Counted from the first letter of the stretch, positions 1 to 6,137 are shown. The stretch is 6,137 bases of DNA from Rhodocyclaceae bacterium (GCA_030689585.1 JAUYFZ010000218.1:1-6137), one strand, 5' to 3'. Translations and numbers: made by a program. Notes: generated from the sequence alone by a model not told the origin.

Positions 1-641
1 GCCGAGCATTCGATATGCCAACCCGGTCGTCCCGCTCCCCACGGTGATTCCCAACGCGCTTCCCTGGGATCGCCTTCTTTCGTCTGTTTCCAAAGGACGA
101 AATCCAGCGGATCCTGCTTGCCTTCCCTCACATCCACCCGTTCACCCGCCCGCAGATCGTCAATCGATTTTCCGGAAAGCCGTCCATAACCGGCAAACTT
201 GCGCACCGAATAGCAAACATCTCGGTTGGCCGCCACATAGGCCAGACCTTTTTCCTGCAAAGTGCCAATCATGTCTTGCATCTGTGCCACGTAATCCGTC
301 GCACGAGGCTCAAAATCAGGTTTTTCAACCCCCAGAGCCTGGGCATCTTCATGCATGAAAGCAATGAAACGATCCGTCAGATGTCGAATGGATTCGCCAT
401 TTTCAGCGGCTCGACGGATGATTTTGTCGTCAATATCCGTGATGTTGCGGACATAAGTCACCTGAAACCCACTCGCCCGTAACCAGCGGGTAACCATGTC
501 GAACACCACCATGACGCGACCATGACCGAGATGACAGTAGTCGTAGACGGTCATGCCGCAAACATACATACGCACCTGACCCAGTTCGATAGGGATGAAA
601 TCTTGTTTTTCTTTAGCGAGCGAGTTGTATAGTTGAAGCAT
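1..641 (-). CDS. cysS: Cysteinyl-tRNA synthetase, N-terminal part (runs off left edge)
   Basis: This class I aminoacyl-tRNA synthetase joins cysteine to tRNA-Cys in the cytoplasm, using ATP. The reverse strand is open for 213 codons from the ATG at 641-639 to the window edge, against about 460 residues for the whole family protein. Visible landmarks are the N-terminal LYNSLAKEK segment, zinc-ligand Cys28 in YVCGMTVYD, the HIGH-type ATP-binding motif as HLGH (residues 37-40), the TDIDDKII stretch, PLDFVLWK, and WESPWG followed by GWHIEC with Cys212 as a second zinc ligand. The KMSKS loop and the anticodon-binding region lie beyond the edge. The start is firm because Cys28 and HLGH fall at their usual distances from it, and the nearest upstream ATG is in another frame. 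The bases before the start are pyrimidine-rich with no Shine-Dalgarno. The gene is divergent from the rest of the window. No frameshift is seen. Confidence 0.97.
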   Translation of the reverse strand, partial: MLQLYNSLAKEKQDFIPIELGQVRMYVCGMTVYDYCHLGHGRVMVVFDMVTRWLRASGFQVTYVRNITDIDDKIIRRAAENGESIRHLTDRFIAFMHEDAQALGVEKPDFEPRATDYVAQMQDMIGTLQEKGLAYVAANRDVCYSVRKFAGYGRLSGKSIDDLRAGERVDVREGKQDPLDFVLWKQTKEGDPREARWESPWGAGRPGWHIECS

Positions 642-649
642 CGTAAGAG

Positions 650-678
650 ATAAGAAAGGGAAATGCAGCGATTTTCAA
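650..678 (-). promoter_or_regulatory. Weak candidate sigma-70 promoter for cysS
   Basis: On the minus strand a TTGAAA -35-like hexamer (plus positions 673-678) is followed after 17 bp by TCTTAT (plus 650-655), which matches 4 of 6 bases of the -10 consensus. The start site would fall about two bases before the cysS ATG, giving an almost leaderless mRNA. That would agree with the missing Shine-Dalgarno, but the -10 match is poor, so this is only a candidate. Confidence 0.2.
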
Positions 679-702
679 AGGTTGAAACTTCTACCATCCC
701 TG

Positions 703-732
703 TTGTGAATGCGGACGGCTTCTTGTTAGAAT
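703..732 (+). promoter_or_regulatory. Candidate sigma-70 promoter for the TPR-ldt-ppiB-lpxH-recQ cluster
   Basis: TTGTGA at 703-708 (4 of 6 matches to the -35 consensus) is followed by an 18-bp spacer and TAGAAT at 727-732 (5 of 6 matches to the -10 consensus). Transcription would start near 739, leaving a leader of about 30 nt before the ATG at 769. It is the best-matching site in the divergent gap, and no other intergenic promoter region exists before recQ, so it may drive all five genes. Confidence 0.45.
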
Positions 733-768
733 CAGGTAACGAATCGATACCTTCGTCCAGAGCATAAC

Positions 769-1761
769 ATGATGACATTTTCTCCCTTGCATTCGCTGGC
801 TTTCGCGGCATCCCTCCTCTTGATGACGGCAGTCCATGCCGACCCTCTTCAGGATATTGGCAAACTGATCAAACAGGGCCAACATGCCCAAGCTCTCGAT
901 CAGGTAGACAAATACCTGTCGAACCGCCCGAAGGATGCCCAGGGTCGCTTTGTGAGAGGCGTTATTCTCACGGAAATGAACAAAACCGGCGAGGCTGTCG
1001 CTGTTTTCCAAAAACTCACGGAAGACTATCCGGAACTCCCAGAACCCTATAACAATCTGGCCGTTATTCATGCGCAGCAGAAACAATACGAAAAAGCCAA
1101 ACAGTCACTGGAAATGGCCATCCGCACCCATCCCTCCTATGCCACTGCCCATGAGAATCTAGGCGATATCTATGCACGCATGGCCAGCCAGTCCTACGAC
1201 AAAGCACTCCAGATCGACTCTTCCAATTCCAGTGCGCAAACCAAGCTGTCCATTATTCGGGATCTGATCAGCGTTGCAGCGCGTCCTGTTCCGCGCACGG
1301 ACCCTTCCACGCCGGCTAAACCGGTCATCGCTGAACCCAAACCGGTGGCACAGGTCGTGGAACCCAAACCGCTTGAACCCAAGGTGGCTGAACCTGTCGC
1401 ACCGCCCAAACCTGTCAGTTCCTCTTCAGAAGTCACTAAAGCCGTCGAAAACTGGGCAGCAAGCTGGTCCAAGAAAGAAGTCAATAGTTATCTGGCTCAC
1501 TATGCCAAGGACTTCCAAACGCCCGGTGGAGTATCCCGTGCTACTTGGGAGAAAGAACGTAAACAGCGCATCGCCAAGCCCGGTGAGCTTCGGGTGGATG
1601 TTGAAAATCTGCATATCACCACGGAATCCTCCGATAAAGCCACGGCCACTTTCCGTCAGCATTACCGCTCCGCCGCCTTCAAAACATCCTCCAATAAAGT
1701 ATTGAACTTGGTCAAACGCGATGGTAAGTGGTTGATCAAACAGGAACGAGTCGGTAAGTGA
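769..1761 (+). CDS. Secreted TPR protein with NTF2-like C-terminal domain
   Basis: This is a predicted 330-residue periplasmic protein of unknown exact role. Residues 1-24 form a Sec signal peptide with an apparent signal peptidase I site after VHA (24|25). Tetratricopeptide-type helix pairs follow at about 26-54, 57-88, 91-122 and 125-152. The last one is shortened: GDIYARMA runs almost directly into YDKAL, about seven residues fewer than a canonical 34-residue repeat. Residues about 173-218 are a Pro/Lys/Glu/Val linker with repeated EPKP units. Residues about 222-330 form a compact domain with the pattern W-x4-W, YLAHYAKDF, Y-R-S and GKWLIKQE, resembling the NTF2-like domain found at the C terminus of Csd6-type L,D-carboxypeptidases. 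The next gene's product carries a similar domain, so joint work on peptidoglycan is a reasonable inference. A weak AGAG (759-762) precedes the tandem ATGATG; the second ATG is also possible. The stop overlaps the next start by 4 nt. Confidence 0.9.
   Translation: MMTFSPLHSLAFAASLLLMTAVHADPLQDIGKLIKQGQHAQALDQVDKYLSNRPKDAQGRFVRGVILTEMNKTGEAVAVFQKLTEDYPELPEPYNNLAVIHAQQKQYEKAKQSLEMAIRTHPSYATAHENLGDIYARMASQSYDKALQIDSSNSSAQTKLSIIRDLISVAARPVPRTDPSTPAKPVIAEPKPVAQVVEPKPLEPKVAEPVAPPKPVSSSSEVTKAVENWAASWSKKEVNSYLAHYAKDFQTPGGVSRATWEKERKQRIAKPGELRVDVENLHITTESSDKATATFRQHYRSAAFKTSSNKVLNLVKRDGKWLIKQERVGK
1333..1382 (+). repeat. Short coding repeats specifying the EPKP-type linker
   Basis: GAACCCAA occurs at 1333-1340, 1360-1367 and 1375-1382; the first two copies extend to GAACCCAAACCG. 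They encode the EPKP/EPK units of the proline-rich linker between the TPR region and the C-terminal domain of the TPR protein. Such tracts are usually extended and flexible and vary in length between related strains. Confidence 0.6.
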
Positions 1762-2930
1762 AGATACTCTCGATAGCCTGCCTGCTGTTTGCATCGGTCG
1801 CCTTTGCGCAGCCACGCTATTCGGATTCAGGGCCGGAACCCTTACTGGCCCGTGTGGTTGAACACATCGAACAAAACCAGTGGGATAAGGCACTTCAGCA
1901 ACTGGATGCGCTGATCAAAGCCTATCCGAATTTTCGTTTGGCGCACCTTATCAAAGGGGATCTTTTGCTGGCTCGCGCAAGACCTCTCAAATCTTTCGGC
2001 GAAGGAGGCTCTGGATTAGCCACACAAGATAAGGTCGCTGACCTGCGAGAAGAAGTGATCGCCCGATTAAAAGCCTATAAAAACAAACCGGCGACCAACG
2101 CAATCCCTCGCTATCTGCTTCAGATGCGATCGGATCAAAAACATGCGGTGGTCGTCGATACACAAAAATCCCGGCTTTATCTCTATCGCAACGATAACGG
2201 CACGCCCCGTTTCGTCGCCGACTACTACATCGCCCACGGCAAGCTAGGGACCGACAAACTAAGGGAAGGCGACAAAAAGACCCCCGTCGGGGTCTATCAC
2301 GTCACCGCCAGCCTTCCCCGTCAAAAACTCACCGATTTCTATGGCAGCGGGGCGTTCCCGATCAGCTATCCCAACGAATGGGACAAGCGCATGGGTAAAA
2401 ATGGTCACGGCATCTGGCTCCATGGCACTCCCTCCGATACATTCTCGCGCCCTCCCAAAGCCTCCGACGGTTGCGTCGTTTTGGCAAATCAAGATTTGGA
2501 TGACCTCTCCAAGAGCCTCCAAATCGGGCTGACTCCTGTCATCATCAGCAGTAGCATCGAATGGCTTTCTCTGGACGATTGGCAAGCTGAACGCGCCTCT
2601 TTACTCAAAATGATCGACGAATGGCGACGTGACTGGGAAAGTCTGGACACTGACCGTTACGCTCGGCACTACTCGAAAAAATTTCAATCTGCGGAACAGA
2701 ATTTGACTGAATGGGTCGAACACAAGCGCAAAGTCAATGCAGGAAAAAGCTGGATCAAAGTCGAAACACGCAATGTCAGTATGTTTCGCAATCCAGGCAA
2801 GGATGAGGTCGTGGTCATCACCTTCGAACAGGATTATCAAAGCAGCAACCTCTCGAACATCATGAAGAAACGTCAATATTGGATAAAGGAAGAAGGACGA
2901 TGGAAAATCGCCTCAGAAACAGCCGCATGA
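1758..2930 (+). CDS. Periplasmic YkuD-family L,D-transpeptidase/L,D-carboxypeptidase (Csd6/DpaA-like)
   Basis: This 390-residue exported enzyme is predicted to act on peptidoglycan stem peptides, either as a transpeptidase through a cysteine acyl-enzyme or as a hydrolase. Residues 1-17 are a signal peptide with cleavage after AFA. A TPR-like helical segment occupies about 28-75. The YkuD catalytic domain spans about 129-264, with His222 in WLHGTP and the nucleophile Cys239 in SDGCVV. The usual motif is S/T-H-G-C-x-R; here Asp replaces the second His and Val the Arg, a divergence also seen in DpaA/YafK-like and Csd6-like relatives. Residues about 283-390 are an NTF2-like domain (W-x4-[11 protein letters not shown]-x-Q-x-Y-x-S, GRWKI) resembling the end of the upstream protein. 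The order helical region, YkuD, NTF2 matches Helicobacter pylori Csd6, an L,D-carboxypeptidase controlling cell shape. The GTG start at 1758 forms a GTGA overlap with the TPR gene stop; the only upstream purine element is a short GAG at 1748-1750. Confidence 0.9.
   Translation: MKILSIACLLFASVAFAQPRYSDSGPEPLLARVVEHIEQNQWDKALQQLDALIKAYPNFRLAHLIKGDLLLARARPLKSFGEGGSGLATQDKVADLREEVIARLKAYKNKPATNAIPRYLLQMRSDQKHAVVVDTQKSRLYLYRNDNGTPRFVADYYIAHGKLGTDKLREGDKKTPVGVYHVTASLPRQKLTDFYGSGAFPISYPNEWDKRMGKNGHGIWLHGTPSDTFSRPPKASDGCVVLANQDLDDLSKSLQIGLTPVIISSSIEWLSLDDWQAERASLLKMIDEWRRDWESLDTDRYARHYSKKFQSAEQNLTEWVEHKRKVNAGKSWIKVETRNVSMFRNPGKDEVVVITFEQDYQSSNLSNIMKKRQYWIKEEGRWKIASETAA
2887..2902 (+). promoter_or_regulatory. 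Alternative RBS and start for the signal-peptide form of the cyclophilin
   Basis: AGGA at 2887-2890 stands 9 nt before an ATG at 2900-2902 that is in frame with the signal peptide and ppiB. Starting here would add nine residues (MENRLRNSR) to the n-region and overlap the L,D-transpeptidase gene by 31 nt. The ATG at 2927 gives a more ordinary signal peptide and an ATGA overlap but has no Shine-Dalgarno, so both starts remain possible for the long form. Confidence 0.35.
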
Positions 2931-3025
2931 ACAAGTTTTTCGTCTTTCTCGTTGCATTCACCTTAGCCGCCTGGTCGTTCTCTGCCACAGCGGCCTCCAC
3001 CTGTTCCCCCCATAGGAAATCATCC
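2927..3025 (+). other. In-frame signal-peptide extension of ppiB, possibly a ppiA remnant
   Basis: These 33 codons run without a stop into ppiB. They encode a textbook Sec signal peptide: MNK, a hydrophobic core [13 protein letters not shown] (residues 4-16), and SATAA with cleavage likely near residue 22 or 23. A ten-residue linker containing one Cys then leads to the ppiB Met at residue 34. The ATG overlaps the stop of the L,D-transpeptidase gene as ATGA, like the other junctions in the cluster. The linker codons include the Shine-Dalgarno that serves the internal ppiB start. If translated, the product would be an exported cyclophilin, as PpiA is. I infer that this is what is left of a ppiA gene whose catalytic part was lost, but a recruited signal peptide on one original gene would look the same. 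Confidence 0.6.
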
Positions 3026-3028
3026 ATG
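3014..3028 (+). promoter_or_regulatory. Strong internal Shine-Dalgarno and ATG for cytosolic PpiB
   Basis: AGGAAA at 3014-3019 lies 6 nt before the ATG at 3026-3028. It is the best ribosome binding site in the window. The protein starting here is 164 residues, the same length as Escherichia coli PpiB, so a cytosolic product is very likely even if a longer exported form also exists. Confidence 0.75.
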
Positions 3029-3520
3029 AATAAACTAGTCAAGCTGCATACCAATTTTGGCGTTATCACCCTCGAACTCGACGAGGCCAAAGCCCCTGTC
3101 ACCGTCAAAAACTTTCTCGACTACGCCAAGTCTGGTCATTACGACAACACCGTCTTTCACCGCGTCATCAAAGGATTCATGATCCAAGGGGGCGGATTTG
3201 CCGCCGGCATGAAAGAAAAAGACACGAGCAAATCCATCGCCAACGAAGCCAAAAACGGCTTGAAAAACAAGCGCGGCACCATCGCCATGGCGCGCACTTC
3301 TGATCCACACTCCGCCTCTGCACAGTTCTTCCTCAACGTCTCCGATAACGGCTTTCTCGACTATCCAGGACAAGATGGCTGGGGCTATTGCGTTTTCGGT
3401 CGTGTGACCGAGGGATTGGAAACCATGGATAAAATTGAAGCCGTTCGCACGGGTCGAAAAAGCGGTCATTCCGACGTGCCTGTCGACGATGTCATCCTTG
3501 AACGCGCCGAAATTTGCTAA
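3026..3520 (+). CDS. ppiB: Peptidyl-prolyl cis-trans isomerase B (cyclophilin type)
   Basis: Cyclophilins catalyse cis-trans isomerisation of X-Pro bonds during protein folding. The 164-residue form starting here matches E. coli PpiB in length and closely in sequence: [19 protein letters not shown] with catalytic Arg46, FMIQGGGF with Gln54, [37 protein letters not shown] and [10 protein letters not shown] Phe in GYCVFG takes the place of the Trp of eukaryotic cyclophilins, typical of bacterial enzymes that bind cyclosporin poorly. The start is chosen for its strong AGGAAA site and family length, which predicts a cytoplasmic protein. The same frame continues upstream through a signal peptide to ATGs at 2927 and 2900, so a periplasmic form of 197 or more residues is also possible. 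Either way the domain is complete. The stop overlaps the lpxH start by 7 nt. Confidence 0.95.
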   Translation: MNKLVKLHTNFGVITLELDEAKAPVTVKNFLDYAKSGHYDNTVFHRVIKGFMIQGGGFAAGMKEKDTSKSIANEAKNGLKNKRGTIAMARTSDPHSASAQFFLNVSDNGFLDYPGQDGWGYCVFGRVTEGLETMDKIEAVRTGRKSGHSDVPVDDVILERAEIC

Positions 3521-4203
3521 CCACTTTTTTCGTTGCTGACATTCACCTGCATCCGGCACGCACAGAAACAACACAACACTTCTGTGATTTTCTTGCCGGT
3601 GCAGCCAAAGGGTCGGAATCTCTTTACATTCTGGGTGATCTTTTCGATGCCTGGGTGGGCGACGATGATCTTTCCGATCCTTTCAATACCCGTATCACTG
3701 CGGCATTAAAAAACCTGACCGATTTCGGTACGAAAGGATTTTTCCTGCCCGGCAACCGAGACTTTCTCATCGGAGAAGGTTTCGCTGCCGCCACAGGCTT
3801 CACACTCCTCGAAGATGAAACGGTGATCAACGTCGGTGGCGTATCCACGCTACTCCTGCATGGCGACACCCTCTGCACAAACGATCACGAATACCAAGCC
3901 TTTCGCACGCAGATACGTTCGACGGCATGGCGACAGGATTTCCTTTCTCGCCCCCTCGCAGAACGCAAAGCACTCATTGAAACGCTGAGACAACATAGCG
4001 AACAGGAAAAACAGAGCAAACCCGCCGCCTTGATGGATGTTTCACCCATCGCCGTGCAGGAAGCTTTTCACCGTCATGCCGTCACTCGCCTCATCCATGG
4101 TCACACACACGTCGGGGCACGATACGGCACCCTTGGTTACGATGAACGCTGGGTGTTGCCCGAATGGCACGGCGACGGTTGTTTCTGGCTCGCTGTACCA
4201 TGA
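3514..4203 (+). CDS. lpxH: UDP-2,3-diacylglucosamine diphosphatase (lipid A biosynthesis)
   Basis: LpxH is a peripheral inner-membrane metallophosphoesterase that hydrolyses UDP-2,3-diacylglucosamine to lipid X and UMP, the fourth step of lipid A synthesis. The 229-residue product has the full set of metal-site motifs: Asp9-x-His11 in VADIHL, GDLFD with Asp42, GNRD with Asn81 and Arg82, His116 in LLLHGD, and HGHTH with His195, His197 and His199. These sit within two residues of the E. coli positions, and the length is close to its 240. The start is an unusual TTG. It is preferred because an in-frame stop lies at 3499-3501, no ATG or GTG intervenes, and later starts would remove the metal-binding DxH. 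No Shine-Dalgarno precedes it, so translation probably depends on ribosomes finishing ppiB, whose stop lies inside this gene. The end overlaps recQ as ATGA. Confidence 0.96.
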   Translation: MLTTFFVADIHLHPARTETTQHFCDFLAGAAKGSESLYILGDLFDAWVGDDDLSDPFNTRITAALKNLTDFGTKGFFLPGNRDFLIGEGFAAATGFTLLEDETVINVGGVSTLLLHGDTLCTNDHEYQAFRTQIRSTAWRQDFLSRPLAERKALIETLRQHSEQEKQSKPAALMDVSPIAVQEAFHRHAVTRLIHGHTHVGARYGTLGYDERWVLPEWHGDGCFWLAVP

Positions 4204-6005
4204 GCGAAGCACTCCGTCGATTGCATTCCGTATTCGGCTACAGCACGTTTCGCGGAGCACAGCAGGAAATCATCGACCATGTCTGCGCCGGTGGAGATGC
4301 CTTGGTGCTGATGCCCACTGGGGGCGGCAAGTCATTGTGCTTTCAGCTTCCCGCAATGTTACGCCCAGGCGTAGGCATCGTCGTCTCCCCATTGATTGCC
4401 CTGATGCAAGATCAAGTCGATGCCCTATTGCAAGCAGGGGTGAAAGCGGCTTTTTTGAACTCCTCACAAGATCACGCGAGTGCCTCCGCCACCGTTCGCG
4501 CCTTGCTGCGCGGAGAACTGGATCTGCTCTATGTCGCGCCCGAACGATTGCTCACCGATTATTTTCTGGGTCAGCTCGATCACCTGTATGAACAGCATCG
4601 CATCTCCCTATTTGCCATTGACGAGGCGCATTGTGTTTCGCAATGGGGACACGATTTTCGGCCTGAATATATCCAGTTGTCCATCCTTCATGAACGTTTT
4701 CCAGAAGTGCCGCGCATCGCCCTCACCGCCACGGCAGACGCACTCACCCGCGAAGAAATCGTTCGTCGTCTGGGGCTGGAGGAAGCACGTCTCTTCGTCA
4801 CCAGTTTCGACCGCCCCAATATCCGCTACACGGTGATCGAGCGCAACGATTCCCGAAAACAACTGCTTTCCTTTCTTGCAGACCATCGTGGTGAAGCCGG
4901 CATCGTCTATTGTTTATCGCGCAAAAAAGTCGATGACACCGCAGAATGGCTACAAACTCAAGGCGTGACCGCCCTGCCCTACCATGCCGGCATGGATGCA
5001 AAAACGCGCAGGGAAAATCAACAACGTTTCGTCCGCGAAGAAGCCATTGTGATGGTCGCCACCATTGCCTTCGGCATGGGCATCGACAAACCCGACGTGC
5101 GCTTCGTCGCCCACCTCGATCTACCGAAAAGTCTAGAAGCCTACTATCAGGAAACCGGTCGTGCAGGGCGCGACGGCGATCCTTCCGAAGCCTGGATGAC
5201 CTATGGCTTGAACGATGTGGTGATCCATCGACAACGCATCGACGAATCCGTGGCACCGGATGAACAAAAGCGCATCGAACGCCAGAAGCTCGATGCCATG
5301 TTGGGCTACTGCGATGCAGCAGGTTGTCGACGCACCGTACTGCTCCACTATTTCGGCGAAACAAAGGAAGCCTGCGGCAACTGCGATACCTGTCAAACCC
5401 CGCCCGAACGCTGGGATGGCACGATTGCAGCGCAAAAATTCATGTCGGCGGCTCTCCGCACCGGCCAACGATTCGGTGCGGCCCATCTCATCGACATCCT
5501 GCGTGGTAAACACACCAGTAAAGTGTCACAGTTCAATCACGATAAATTACCCACCTTCGGTGTCGGCCATGATCTGGATGAAGCGGATTGGCGTAGCGTT
5601 GCCCGTCAACTTCTCGCCGCAGGCCTACTTCACGCGGATGCCCAGCAATACGGCGCACTCAAACTCACCGAAGCCGCCAAACCCATCCTGAAAAACGAAA
5701 CCACACTGATGCTGCGTCGGCAAATACTTTCACCGAAAAAAGCATCAAAACCCAAAACTACCGTCTCGGTCTCCCCCGCTTCTGTTGATAGCGGCATTGC
5801 CAACACATTACGCCAATGGCGAAGCCAAACTGCCCGCGAACAAGGAGTTCCTGCCTACGTCATCCTGCATGACCGCACCTTGAATGAACTCGCCACTTAC
5901 TGCCCTCAAACACTAGAGGAGCTACGCAATATCCCCGGCATCGGCGAAGCGAAATCAATACGTTACGGTGCTACGTTGCTCGAAATTCTCCGACAGAAAA
6001 CGTGA
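4200..6005 (+). CDS. recQ: ATP-dependent DNA helicase RecQ
   Basis: RecQ is a 3'-5' superfamily 2 helicase that unwinds duplexes, forks and recombination intermediates in the RecF pathway of repair. The 601-residue protein is complete (E. coli about 610). In order: the aromatic/Gln region [11 protein letters not shown] (12-22), Walker A with TGGGKS and Lys44, [15 protein letters not shown] at 141-144 followed by [37 protein letters not shown] (290-299), and the arginine-finger motif ETGRAGRDG from Glu318. The zinc-binding cysteines are Cys376, Cys392, Cys395 and Cys398, spaced almost as in E. coli. An RQC winged helix follows to about 510, and an HRDC domain covers about 530-601 ([19 protein letters not shown]). 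The ATG at 4200 overlaps the lpxH stop by 4 nt. An ATG at 4164 is in frame, but the family N terminus fits 4200. No good Shine-Dalgarno is present, so coupling to lpxH is likely. A DNA helicase is functionally out of place after lipid A and envelope genes. Confidence 0.98.
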   Translation: MSEALRRLHSVFGYSTFRGAQQEIIDHVCAGGDALVLMPTGGGKSLCFQLPAMLRPGVGIVVSPLIALMQDQVDALLQAGVKAAFLNSSQDHASASATVRALLRGELDLLYVAPERLLTDYFLGQLDHLYEQHRISLFAIDEAHCVSQWGHDFRPEYIQLSILHERFPEVPRIALTATADALTREEIVRRLGLEEARLFVTSFDRPNIRYTVIERNDSRKQLLSFLADHRGEAGIVYCLSRKKVDDTAEWLQTQGVTALPYHAGMDAKTRRENQQRFVREEAIVMVATIAFGMGIDKPDVRFVAHLDLPKSLEAYYQETGRAGRDGDPSEAWMTYGLNDVVIHRQRIDESVAPDEQKRIERQKLDAMLGYCDAAGCRRTVLLHYFGETKEACGNCDTCQTPPERWDGTIAAQKFMSAALRTGQRFGAAHLIDILRGKHTSKVSQFNHDKLPTFGVGHDLDEADWRSVARQLLAAGLLHADAQQYGALKLTEAAKPILKNETTLMLRRQILSPKKASKPKTTVSVSPASVDSGIANTLRQWRSQTAREQGVPAYVILHDRTLNELATYCPQTLEELRNIPGIGEAKSIRYGATLLEILRQKT

Positions 6006-6137
6006 TGAATAATCGAACGCTGTAACTGTAAGTGTGCAGCCTATTTGGCACATGTTTGTATTCTATTTGGCACAGTGGAATGTGTGTTTTAGGGGGAATG
6101 GATGAGTAGTTCTTGCGAAACGCGGGGCTGACGGGTT
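6006..6137. other. Non-coding stretch after recQ
   Basis: No gene could be recognised in these 132 bases on either strand. Apart from the direct repeats at 6041-6074, there are two TTGGCA hexamers (6045-6050, 6067-6072) that resemble -35 elements but have no suitable -10 at the right distance. A convincing intrinsic terminator for recQ is not visible. One minus-strand frame stays open across the whole stretch and two others enter from the edge for 15 and 24 codons, all with unrecognisable peptides. Confidence 0.6.
6041..6074. repeat. Two perfect 12-bp direct repeats (CTATTTGGCACA), 22-bp period
   Basis: CTATTTGGCACA occurs at 6041-6052 and again at 6063-6074, with 10 bp between, so equivalent bases are 22 bp apart, about two helical turns. 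The copies lie 36 bp after the recQ stop in a stretch that looks more A+T-rich than the genes. Such an array could be a pair of protein-binding sites or the sub-terminal repeats of a transposable element extending past the right edge; nothing in the window decides between these. Confidence 0.75.

Larger units (their letters stand above)
642..768. other. Divergent intergenic region between cysS and the five-gene cluster
   Basis: This 127-bp non-coding gap separates the leftward cysS start from the rightward TPR gene start. It must hold the promoters of both transcription units. A reasonable rightward promoter lies at 703-732 and a much weaker leftward candidate at 650-678. I see no riboswitch, T-box-like structure or clear operator. 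The only palindrome noticed is the short ATCGAT at 743-748. Confidence 0.8.

Noticed and set aside
44..358. Plus-strand ORF of 104 residues
   Set aside because: It lies antisense to cysS, whose minus-strand translation matches the family throughout. The plus-strand peptide is rich in Pro, His and Ser and has no recognisable domain.
1758..1785. Lipoprotein signal (Cys8) in the L,D-transpeptidase
   Set aside because: Ser-Ile-Ala-Cys lacks the usual Leu at -3, and the Cys comes before the hydrophobic core. The AFA|Q signal peptidase I site fits better.
1426..1893. Minus-strand ORF of 155 residues across the TPR/L,D-transpeptidase junction
   Set aside because: Both plus-strand proteins are well supported here. 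The antisense frame shows no motif and has no plausible ribosome binding site.
2879..2899. TTG start at 2879 for the cyclophilin
   Set aside because: It would extend deeply into the L,D-transpeptidase gene and add a charged segment before the signal peptide. The ATGs at 2900, 2927 and 3026 are better.
3035..3574. Minus-strand ORF of 179 residues
   Set aside because: It is the complement of the conserved PpiB coding sequence and the lpxH start, and its peptide is unrecognisable.
4164..4199. Longer recQ start adding 12 residues
   Set aside because: RecQ proteins normally begin a few residues before the L-x2-x-FGY-x-FR segment, which fits the ATG at 4200, and that ATG forms the same 4-nt overlap seen at other junctions.
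4798..5364. Minus-strand ORF of 188 residues
   Set aside because: It is antisense to RecQ motifs, and its Arg/Cys/Ser-rich peptide is typical of a shadow frame.
6033..6060. Intrinsic terminator for recQ
   Set aside because: TGTGC and GCACA could pair around a 10-nt loop, but the stem is only 5 bp and no run of T follows directly.
6041..6074. CRISPR array
   Set aside because: There are only two 12-bp repeats with a 10-bp spacer, far below CRISPR dimensions.
6045..6082. Sigma-54 promoter suggested by TGGCAC
   Set aside because: Each copy has the -24-like TGGCAC, but the bases at the -12 position are TA and TG, not GC.

Overview
The window looks like chromosomal DNA from a Gram-negative proteobacterium, most likely a betaproteobacterium. 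An LpxH-type lipid A enzyme, Sec signal peptides on envelope proteins, and the order cysS / TPR protein / cyclophilin / lpxH all point that way. Base composition looks moderate, roughly 50-55% G+C by eye. The genus cannot be told from the sequence alone.

Layout. Positions 1-641 (minus strand) hold the N-terminal 213 codons of cysS (cysteinyl-tRNA synthetase), cut by the left edge just after the second zinc-ligand cysteine. A 127-bp divergent intergenic region (642-768) carries a plausible promoter for a rightward cluster of five genes. These are a secreted TPR protein with an NTF2-like C-terminal domain (769-1761), a secreted YkuD-type L,D-transpeptidase/L,D-carboxypeptidase with a similar C-terminal domain (1758-2930), a PpiB-type cyclophilin (3026-3520, with an in-frame signal-peptide extension starting at 2927 or 2900), lpxH (3514-4203) and recQ (4200-6005). 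The last 132 bases hold no recognisable gene, but contain two perfect 12-bp direct repeats 22 bp apart.

How the genes fit together. With the extended cyclophilin start, every junction from the TPR gene to recQ overlaps by 4-7 nt, which predicts one polycistronic, translationally coupled mRNA. Four products have envelope-related or folding roles: two periplasmic proteins sharing a C-terminal domain and probably concerned with peptidoglycan peptides, a prolyl isomerase, and the lipid A enzyme LpxH. RecQ, a DNA repair helicase, is the functional outlier.

I see no mobile element, CRISPR array, RNA gene or defence system that can be supported, and most of the window is conserved housekeeping DNA. 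The points most worth a second look are the cyclophilin, where a complete signal peptide runs in frame through a strong Shine-Dalgarno into a full-length cytosolic-type PpiB; the shared C-terminal domain in the two adjacent envelope proteins; the variant L,D-transpeptidase active site; and the direct repeats after recQ.
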